Below the pieces are notes generated by a model. It did no database searches. It was not told where the DNA came from and saw only the letters and a program-made list of their open reading frames with translations. Source: Rattus norvegicus (Eukaryota; Chordata; Mammalia; Rodentia; Muridae). From it: 64,000 bases of DNA. The stretch is taken from NCBI RefSeq assembly GCF_036323735.1, contig NC_086037.1, positions 54,242,002-54,306,001 on the forward strand. Direction: 5' to 3'. Below are positions 55,990 to 64,000 of this stretch, piece after piece. Positions within the stretch are counted from its first letter, which is position 1; each line of letters starts with the position of its first letter. The position numbers and the translations under genes are program-made.

Positions 55990-56200
55990 TAAAAGAGGGG
56001 ATCTCATTTAAAGTGGAGCTCACTGGGTCAGCTAGGCTGGCTGGCCATTGAGCTCCCAAATCTGCTGACGCTTATCTTCCAAGCTCTGGGGTTACAGGCA
56101 TGTGCCACTGCGCCTGGCTTTTAACGTGGGTGCAACTGGAGGTCCAAGTCTTCATGCTGTACAGTGGGCATTTTACCCACCGAACCATCTTCCCATCTCT
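55990..56200 (-). mobile_element. ID_B1-type composite SINE, antisense
   Basis: TCAGCTAGGCTGGCTGGCCA, GGGGTTACAGGCATGTGCCA and GGGCATTTTACCCACCGAAC match a common rodent composite repeat that also occurs at 58762-59010. Confidence 0.65.
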
Positions 56201-56210
56201 TGAATCCTTA

Positions 56211-56505
56211 AAAGCTGTACCTCCCAAAGTGTGGCCCATAGACCAGTACCAGTCTCTGAACTGGTTTTTGCAGATCTGTAATGAGATGAATGCAAAAAAT
56301 TAAAAATAAGAGTGTAAATGTTTTGATAGCAATTTGATATAGTAATGATGTGTCATTTTTTAAAAACAGTCCTTATGCTCCGCATTTCTTTTGTGGTTCA
56401 TTCATCTAGTATTAATTTTAGCATGTTTTACAAAAAAAATACTTGTCTAAGATTAGCTATTTTTTAAACTGGTCTGTACCACAGATGGCCTGAGAAATGC
56501 TAATC
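56211..56505. mobile_element. Possible ancient hAT-Charlie (MER1-like) element
   Basis: The left side (CCCAAAGTGTGGCCCATAGA) and the right side (CTGGTCTGTACCACAGATGG, CCTGAGAAATGCTAATC) look like imperfect inverted ends of a MER1-type element with an AT-rich interior. Confidence 0.45.
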
Positions 56506-56727
56506 TAAAATATCACATCTCGTTGCTTCTCATTTTACCTTATTCCAGTTGTCAGACTGTCATTCTGTGTGAACATGTGAGTCTTGGACCATCTAGTCCT
56601 CTTTGTCTTTCAGACAGTAGACGTGTCAAAGACTTGAAGCATTGGCAATGCTTGGAGATCTTAGAGGTCTTTGTGTTATGTCTTGACACCAGGTATTCAA
56701 CTGGCATCTATACAAATGCATACATAT

Positions 56728-57283
56728 GTACACACACACACAAATACACACACACACACACACACACAGAGAGAGGGGGGGGGAGAGAGGGAGAGGAGAA
56801 GGGGGAGGGGGAAGGGGAGGGGAGGGGAAGAGGGAGGGGGAAAGGGAAAGAAGAAAGGCAGATACACACAGAGTCAAGACATATATACATACAGACAGAC
56901 ACACACAGAGAGGGGGGAAGGGGAGGGGGGAGGAGAGGAAAGGGAAGGGAGAGGGGGAGGGAGGAGGGGAGAGGGGAAGGGGGAAGGGAGAGGGGGAGGG
57001 AAAAGGGAGGGGGAGGAGAAGAAGGAGGGGGAAAGGGAGAGAAGAAAGGCAGATACACATAGAGTCAAGACATACATACAGACAGACAGACACACACACA
57101 GAGAGAGAGAGAAAGAGAGAGGGGGAGGGGAGAGGGGGAGGGAAGAGTGGAAGGGGGAGGGGATAAGGGGAGGGGGAAAGGGAGGAGGAGAGGAAGAGGG
57201 AGCAGAAAGGGAGAGAAGAAAGGCAGATACACACAGAGAGTCAAGACATACAGACAGACACACACACACACACATACACACAC
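56728..57283 (+). repeat. Higher-order tandem array of CA, GGGGA and CAGA blocks
   Basis: Blocks of GA/GGGGA purine tract followed by AAGAAAGGCAGATACACA and GTCAAGACATA recur at 56851, 57042 and 57216, spaced 191 and 174 bases. The array starts with a CA run near 56728 and ends with one near 57260-57283. A 20-base sequence, TTAGAGGTCTTTGTGTTATG at 56661-56680 and TTAGAGATCTTTGTGTTATG at 57284-57303, flanks it. Frames up to 237 codons on both strands are translated repeat. Confidence 0.95.
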
Positions 57284-57304
57284 TTAGAGATCTTTGTGTT
57301 ATGG

Positions 57305-58195
57305 GGTTCATCATGGACATAAAACTAAGAGGAGCTCCTTCAACTACTCAAACAATGTATTTGCCATGTGTGGGGGAGGGGTAAGAAAGTTTGTCTCTGG
57401 GGGTTGTGGCTTTGGCAGCTATGATTTCCAAGCTGTAAGAAATGTACTTCACCAAGTCGTCCCTTCAACAAGCATGGCCCCAAGACCATGTGGACCCAGA
57501 GACAGTGGAGAATCACGTTGACACACCCCCTTCCAGCATGGCTGCTGCATTGTCTCTACCCAGTCCAATAAATGTCAGCTCTCCATGGCATTATTTCAAG
57601 TGGACTGATATATCGTCTGTTGTTATATTTCATTTGATTCTCGTGCCAAACAGCCAACCTGTCTGGAGGAGAACTGTGTTTAACCGATTATGCCTTAACC
57701 TATGACATCATATTTTTTAAAGAACACTGTTGGTGGACATTGATATCTATTGCCATTTGCAGCTCCTTTTCATCCAGATTGATGACACACGCGCTGGTGA
57801 CAGGGATGTGACTGATGGAAGGGAGTGAGGAAACCAGAACCAAGGATGCTGGCCGGGGGTTATGGCAGAGGTGCAGGCACAGAATGAAGAGGGACTGACC
57901 CAGGGCGGCGCTGTGTGTATGGAGAAGGGATGGGGGTGATCGACATTTAAGCATTTGGACAGAATTCTGGTATCTAGTTAGAGGCTGGCGTGAGCAACAG
58001 ATAAAGACTTGATAGTGGCCCTGAGTGTTTGACTTGTAAACAGCCAAATAGGCAGAGAGAGGTACAGTAGGAAGAGAACAGGAGAAACACTGAACGTGTG
58101 GAGGGTGGGAATAGTGCAGTACTGTGCCTGGGTCATCTAGTCAGCTGGATACAGAAACCAAATCAGGAGAGAGTTTAGGCCTAGAAATGTTGAGG
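57305..58195. other. Unique non-coding DNA
   Basis: No repeat or exon was recognised. A T/A-run-bearing possible antisense B1 remnant lies at about 58195-58265. Confidence 0.4.
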
Positions 58196-58287
58196 GTTTT
58201 TTTTTTTTCTTTTGTGAGAGATTTCCAGTCTAACCCAGGCTAGCTCAGTCACATAGTGATCCTTCTCCTTCAGCTGATCCAGGGCAG

Positions 58288-58288
<1 letters not shown>

Positions 58289-58341
<53 letters not shown>

Positions 58342-58721
58342 ATATGTGTATGAGTGTGTGTTTGTATTTGTGTGTGTATGTAATTGTGTGTGTGTTTGTG
58401 TGTGCCTGTGTATATTTGTGTATGTGTGTGTTTGCCTGTGTGTTTATATGCATGTTTATATGTGCCTGTGTATGTTTATCTGTGTGTGTCTGTGTGTTTG
58501 TATGTCTTTTTGTGTGTGTGTTTGCCTGTGTGTTTGTATACATATTTATATGTGCATGAGTTATGTGCTTGTATGTGCCTGTGTATTTATGGGTGTGTGC
58601 CTGTGTGTGTTTGTATGTGCCTATGTGTATTTGTGTATGTGTGTGTGTGTGTTTGTGTATGCCTGTGTGTTTGTGTGTGCCTGTGTGTATTTGTGTGTGT
58701 GTGTGTGTGTGTGTGTGCGTT
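58289..58721 (+). repeat. (TG)n array with TGCC/TTTG/TATG variants
   Basis: A pure TG run (58289-58339) leads into 380 bases of variant units. The block TGTGTGTGTTTGCCTGTGTG is repeated at about 58424 and 58516 (period about 92). A second pure TG run lies at about 58697-58718. The Cys/Val-rich frames are translated repeat. Confidence 0.95.
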
Positions 58722-58761
58722 TGTGTATACATGCATATGGAATCCAGATATCAACACCGAT

Positions 58762-59010
58762 GATCTTGCTCGACCATTCACCACCTTATTTGTTGAGTGA
58801 GACCAGCTTTCACTGAACCTGGAGTTACCAGTTCAGCTCGACTAACTGGCCAGTGGGCCCTAAAGACCTGCCCGTTTCTGGTTCCCTGGTGCTGGGGTTA
58901 CAAGCGTGCACTGGCACAGCCGGCTTTCATATGTGGATGGTGAGGTTCAGAACTCAGATCCTATGCTTGGAGGGGAGGCACACTGCCCACTGAATCGTCT
59001 TCCTAGTCCC
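58762..59010 (-). mobile_element. ID_B1-type composite SINE, antisense
   Basis: CACTGAACCTGGAGTTACCA, GGTGCTGGGGTTACAAGCGT and CACTGCCCACTGAATCGTCT match the repeat at 55990-56200. Confidence 0.65.
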
Positions 59011-59011
59011 G

Positions 59012-59384
59012 GATTCTGATTTTTTTTTTCCCAAGTTATGTGTGTGAGTAATTAAAATCCTAGGTTTGCGTGTGACACCTTAAAGTATCTTAGGGATGTT
59101 TCCATTTACTCGACAGCCCCTTAAAAGGTAGGGGTTTTTATAGTTCTGATTCTTCCACTTCCCGTGTGATGAAGTGAGATTGCCTGGCTCTACCCTAATA
59201 GTTTGTATATGGACATCGTAAGTTTATGAAATCCAAATCAATCAAACAGATCCATTTCGTTGTTTCCTAAACTCGGGACTCAAATCCCCTTGCCTCAGAT
59301 GATCCACCTTCCCTGCATCTCTCTCTTCATTAGCAGTCTATAAAAGCACACAAATGTATGTATTAGGATTTTATGTGTGTCAGC
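59012..59384. other. Unique non-coding DNA
   Basis: No recognisable feature. Confidence 0.4.
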
Positions 59385-59490
59385 CCATTCGATTCAATTC
59401 GGTCATCACATGACCCCTAAGAGGTATCGTTAAACCCATTTACAGATGTGAAAATGGACTCAGAGAAATTACACAGATGGGAGGTGAGTG
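59385..59490 (-). mobile_element. MIR SINE fragment, antisense
   Basis: AACCCATTTACAGATGTGAA followed by AATGGACTCAGAGAAATTAC is the antisense MIR core. Confidence 0.65.
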
Positions 59491-59644
59491 AAGTCACTGC
59501 TCTTTACAGTTTATATCTCCAGCCATCTGGCGACACATACTGTTGGGCATCAACAGCCTTAGGGCCCCACTCTCCGCAGGTCAGTCCACATGGTGACACT
59601 TCTGTCTGTTTCAATCAAATCAGCCACTAAGAATGCATGTGTGC

Positions 59645-59690
59645 ATGTATGTATGTATGTATGTATGTATGTATGTATGTATGTATGTAT
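59645..59690 (+). repeat. (ATGT)n microsatellite
   Basis: About 11 perfect ATGT units. Confidence 0.96.
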
Positions 59691-59691
59691 G

Positions 59692-60820
59692 CCATGTTCC
59701 ACATTCCCTGGGAAGTTCTACTTAAGATACTTCTCCATACACATACATGTGTGTGTTTCAGGTACCTCACTGTGGGTGGTATGGGGATAATGGTTCACCT
59801 GGTAATTAATGATCAGAAACCTAAATATCCAACAACAGAAGTACAGTGAGATAGAATTGGTCAGTATCTACCACTGGCAGGGCGCTTCCAACGTGCAAGC
59901 ACTCCGTGTGTCTCTTCTGTGGTTTAGTCTGGGTAGAAATCACCTTCACCGACTATCGCCGGTGTAGATGGGAGGTCTGAGGCTGTGTTAGCTGGCTTCA
60001 CATCAACCCACAGCAAAGGACTGGAGCGGAAGTTCCACACCAGGTACGTCTGACTTTTAGGTATGTGTCATGCTGCTGCCTTAGCTGTGGTAAATCCACA
60101 TAAAAAAATGCCATGTGTCCCTGTGAGTCCTACTTCCAAGGATGGTTTAAGGGTATAGGAGATCACACCAAATTAAAACAGCAACAATAACAACAAAACA
60201 GCCTTCAAACATAAAATATACATGCAGTCACCTCGATTTCATCAAGCAGACAAATGTTAAATATATGTATTACTGCAGGCAATTTCCGTTTTCCTCCTTA
60301 GATTTTTCCTTCCAGATTTTCTTGAACAGCGTGTGTTCCGAAACATAACCAAAAGTTAAAGATCTTTTAAAACCCACAATGAACTGCTATCATCATTCCT
60401 GCCCTAGACTCCAAAGGAGGGACACCTCTTCAAGCATCCCAGCACACCCTACAGGGCTGTGCGTGCACTCACAGTACTGTGTTTGTGTGTGTGCACACGC
60501 AAGGGAAACCAGGCTGTGGAGTGACCAGCCACATATCCTTAAAGTTAGCTTCCCTGGATCCCTTCCTTTGCCTAGTAAGTGGGGGAAGTTTACACTAAAT
60601 AAATAGTCTTTATAATTCCTAAAACTGCTAATTTTATAGTCTTTTTTTTTCCAGCACAAATGGGATGGCAGAGGACATAGAGGGTATCTATTAAATTCTT
60701 GCCTTAGATTGGCATAGGAATGGAGAGGGGCGGGCCCTTTGATTAGGTCTCAGCTTGCTAGTAACATGATAGTGCGTTCCGATGTGTTTCACATCCAAGC
60801 TTTCAACAACAACCAAGTTT
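59692..60820. other. Unique non-coding DNA
   Basis: No certain repeat. A possible MIR remnant lies near 59875-59990. Confidence 0.4.
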
Positions 60821-60824
60821 TTTT

Positions 60825-60960
60825 CTCATCTCATCCTCATTAAAACCTTTGAGGTAAGCATTATTACGCATTATTAGCCCCATTTTTGATGACTCGAATC
60901 AAGGGGTCAAGGTCATGCAAGGTCTCACTGATATATTGCAGCCGGGTTCAAGACCAAACG
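60825..60960 (-). mobile_element. MIR SINE, antisense
   Basis: CTCATCCTCATTAAAACCTT, GAGGTAAGCATTATTACGCA, TTATTAGCCCCATTTTTGAT and AAGGTCATGCAAGG follow antisense MIR. Confidence 0.75.
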
Positions 60961-60964
60961 TTTC

Positions 60965-61685
60965 TTCACGAATCCTCAGACCTTGTTGGTTCAGTCTCAT
61001 TCATCTGACTGTTATTTCAACGAGCCACCATAAAGGAAAAAGAAAAAAGAAAAGAAAAGCAATTCTCCTTGACTTTTTGTTTTTACTGTGAGAGGTGAAC
61101 AAACGGATTCTTCCAAGGATACAATTCTGAAGTTAAACGGAGAATAGTCTGTAACCAGGACAAACGGAAGCTTTTGACGCTGTCTCTGCATCTTTTAGTG
61201 AGAGGCCAACCAAAGGACATTAGGATGACATTGCAAATGGGGACGGAAATAGTCACTTGTCATTAGTATCTGGTTATTTTAATGAAAATGAACTCCAGAA
61301 ATGCTTGACTAAGCAGTGGAAGCAGGGGCATCACTTGAACCCTGACAGAACCAGGGCTCTCGACCTCAAGAGAATAAATCAGCCCAAAGCTCCTCATTGC
61401 GCTGATTGTCCTAATTATTAATATTACAGTCGCAAGATAATCGTAGCCCAGAATCACCCAACAACCAAAGAATTCTCAGAAGAAATACACGCTGCTCCAA
61501 GAACCCAGGCCAGTCCGATTGAATAACAGAGCCTAGGCATCTGTCATTTCAGAGAGAGACGGATGCCACCCCACAGGGTGTAGTTTGCAGCTGAGATGTC
61601 CTGTTCTATTGGAACACAGACCTGACGGGAAGAAGTGGGCAAAAGACATCTTACACAATAGCAAGGCTTGATCCCCTATGTGGCC
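60965..61685. other. Unique non-coding DNA
   Basis: No recognisable feature. Confidence 0.4.
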
Positions 61686-61687
61686 TT

Positions 61688-61786
61688 TAGGTAAAAGAAA
61701 AGAAGGGGGAGGAGGAGGGGGGAGGGGAGGAGGGGGAGGGGGGAGGAGGGGGAGGAGGTGGGGGAGGAAGAGGAAGAGGAGGAGGC
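61688..61786 (+). repeat. G-rich purine tract (GGGGGA/GGA)n
   Basis: About 100 bases of almost only G and A, with many G runs of 3-6 separated by A. It is a strong G-quadruplex and triplex candidate on the plus strand. Confidence 0.95.
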
Positions 61787-61789
61787 CAG

Positions 61790-62325
61790 ATAACTTGCTC
61801 ACAGCAACCCATACTGACTTCTTGAAGCGTAACTACTCATCTTGCATGTGTGGAATACATCCAGAGGGTTGCATGTAAACAAGAGTTCCCGGGATTTGGT
61901 GAGTGGCTCTCGACTTTTATCTTGTCTGGATGGTGCTGGGGAAGTGAGGGGGACAGTCCCGATGCACAGATGCTGGATGACCACTCTGCTAACCGTCATC
62001 ACTTCTGCGGATTCCTGTTGCCACCAAAACACGAACAGTTCCATTCCTGAGACTTGAGGGAGTGGAAGGAGGGGACCCTCACTGATTTGTCTTCTATGTC
62101 ATCTGAGGTGTGGGGAGGGCTCTGTTGTTGACTCTACCCAGACATCACTGCTTCTTTAGATAGTTAAAGAAGTGACTATTCTGAGGTTCTGGTTCTCTGA
62201 GAAATGATAGTGTATGAAGGAATAGGATGTACCAGATGTTCGGAATAGGCCTTTGAGATCAACCTGCAGGTGTCATTAATTCTCCATTGTTACATTTGCC
62301 CTTTCTTGCCTATCTCTCGCTACAG
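61790..62325. other. Unique non-coding DNA
   Basis: No recognisable feature. Confidence 0.4.
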
Positions 62326-62329
62326 AGAC

Positions 62330-62530
62330 ACGGATATCCTAATGGCACACTGTGACTCCTGCCACATTGACTGTTTACTGTCTCCCAAGCACACTGTCCA
62401 TTTTACTTCTCCATCACAGCCTCTGTGTCACATCTGCCTCAGCTCTCTGCCTGGCAACCTCTAAGCTCTTCTTCAAAGCCCAGACCAAGCTGTCCATCCC
62501 TTCTACAATGTCACCCTCGACAGAAGAGGT
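62330..62530 (+). mobile_element. L2-type LINE remnant
   Basis: CAGCTCTCTGCCTGGCAACC followed by TCTTCAAAGCCCAGACC and ACAATGTCACC resembles the L2 3' region. Divergence is high. Confidence 0.4.
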
Positions 62531-62534
62531 GCTC

Positions 62535-63680
62535 TCCACTTTGGGAGCTTGCATAGTGCCGGCCAGTCCTTTTTGAATGAGGACAAACTTGTTGGTAAAA
62601 ATGCTTACACTGTCCCTTCTACTCGGGCCACAATAATGCATCAGCCTCCCCTTCACTGGATTGAAAGATCCCTAGCGCACACACTATGCCTCTATGCCCA
62701 AACAGTCTACATGTAGCCCACCATAAGGGCTCCCTAAACTAGATTCTGCTTTATTTAAAACGGGATCAAATGATCTGACAGGCACTCCGTTTGTTTTGGG
62801 TTCTTTATGGAAGCAAACAGTGGAGTGAACACTGCCTAATCTCTTAATGAAGTCAGGGAGTCAACCGTCTTTAGTCTTCTTTTGTTCCTGCCCAGGGTAT
62901 TCACCAGATCAAATGTTTGGCCCTTGTATTATGATTAGGCAGGTGACCAACCCACCTAGGAAATATTTCCTACTTCCTATTTTCAGACTCTGCCTTGATC
63001 TGTGTCTTCCTTGAGGCAGGGTTGGTTCCAAAGCACAGAATGATTCTTTACAGCACCAGCTGGGAGTAACAGTTAGGGCCACTTCGGAACACCCGGAGGA
63101 GTGTTCACTCAGATCCTGCGTCTCTGGCCCATTACAGCCCCCATCACAAGTGATGGGCCAAAACTCCCGTTACGAAGACTTCCACCCCATCTATTAACAA
63201 TTACATTAAGCAGAAAGCAGTGATACGACGATACAACCCACTCAGCTGTCACTGAATCCCAGAGGTTACAAAACCAGTCTCCCAGCTACTGCCCCCTGTC
63301 GGCTGTCTCCTGGGGAAGGCAGGAAGCAGTGGAGAAGGTTTATGATGTGCTATGAGTCTTCCACCTTCTCCTTTCTCCCTTCAGAATGGCGTTCTTCCTC
63401 CCTGCCTTCCAGGTGCACCAAGGAAGCTCAACAAAGGTGCTGTGCCCCTGTCCCGCCCTCAAAACCCACTCACGGTGCGAGCTCAGATCCATGGCCCAGG
63501 GAGGCTGTGTGTCATGACAAGCTGGTCCGGCTTTCATTAATGCCCCGGATTATCCTCTCCTCCCTTTACTCAGAAGATCCAAATAATATTAAATACTACC
63601 CATAAGGTTGCAGCTGTCCCTAGAAATGGAATTCTAATTGAATTCCTGCTGCCCCTTTAAGAGCCAGCATAAATGTCACC
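62535..63680. other. Unique non-coding DNA
   Basis: No recognisable repeat or exon. Confidence 0.4.
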
Positions 63681-63683
63681 TGT

Positions 63684-63925
63684 AAATAATAACAGCTGAC
63701 ATTTGCCCAGTGCTTACTCTGAGCCAGGCACTTTGCTAAGGGCTTCTTGGGATTTTCTCACTTCATCCTCAAGAGAAAGAATGGAAGGGAGAGAAGGACA
63801 GAGGGAGGGGGGAGGGATTCATTCTGCAGTAAGTACCAGTATTAGCATTATCCCCATTTTACAGATGTGGAAACTAAGGTACTGAATGGCTTGCCCAGTG
63901 CCTCTTAGCTGAGAGAGCCAGTGGT
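63684..63925 (-). mobile_element. MIR SINE, antisense, with purine insertion
   Basis: ATAACAGCTGACATTTGCCC, GAGCCAGGCACTTTGCTAAG, CTCACTTCATCCTC, then TATCCCCATTTTACAGATGT and GGAAACTAAGGTACTGAATG are antisense MIR in order. A GGGAGA-rich segment (about 63772-63815) interrupts it. Confidence 0.88.
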
Positions 63926-64000
63926 CTAACCAGGAAGGAGTGATGAAGGCTCATGCACCATCACAGAGTGAACATGCAACATATGACTGGGGTGACAGAA

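Noticed and set aside
56523..57384. Several long frames (up to 237 codons) on both strands
   Set aside because: They are translations of the CA/GGGGA array and exist on both strands at once.
58256..58816. 186-codon Cys/Val-rich frame
   Set aside because: Translated TG repeat.

Overview
The window is nuclear DNA from a rodent, almost certainly rat (Rattus). The strongest reason is a set of seven ID SINEs (the BC1/tRNA-Ala-derived family that expanded in rat), several with uninterrupted A tails and perfect target-site duplications. Rodent B1, B2, B3 and B4 SINEs, a rat-type L1 3' end, and older mammalian repeats (MIR, L2, ancestral L1, hAT) support this. There is no bacterial gene organisation, operon or CRISPR array. 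The long open frames are almost all translated microsatellites or repeats.

Gene content is very low. The only coding-like signal is a pair of candidate exons at 7098-7169 and 7839-7913 (+). Both have good splice acceptors, the first has a GT donor, and joined in phase they encode a short helix-like segment ending at a TAA. A possible 3' UTR without recognisable repeats follows, with a poly(A) signal at 9809. I could not name the gene. The rest reads as intron or intergenic DNA.

Layout: 1-2450 holds B1 remnants, a 3'-truncated 5S rRNA retropseudogene, an LTR-type fragment and a composite microsatellite. 3500-6500 holds an ID, a (CCCCAG)n array, an L2 and a possible LTR. 7000-9850 is the candidate gene part. 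10960-14300 is mostly unique with a (TTG)n, a B2 and an L1 3' end. 14868-16905 is an old antisense L1 split by another repeat that carries a 17-bp minisatellite. 17490-25440 holds four IDs, a hAT element, LTR-type repeats and microsatellites. 26780-34020 is L1-rich. 35100-44520 is SINE-rich with several long microsatellites. 44530-50310 is mostly unique. 50315-53315 is one ancient L1 split by later insertions. 53640-59010 is dominated by unstable tandem repeats with an ID, a hAT and B4-like SINEs. 59010-64000 is mostly unique with MIR copies, an L2 remnant and a G-rich purine tract.

I found no undescribed multi-gene system. The items most worth checking are the two candidate exons, the 5S copy, the tandem array at 56728-57283 with its flanking 20-bp duplication, and the nested insertions that record local history. 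Repeat names come from recognising sequence, not from a database search, and boundaries of old repeats are approximate.
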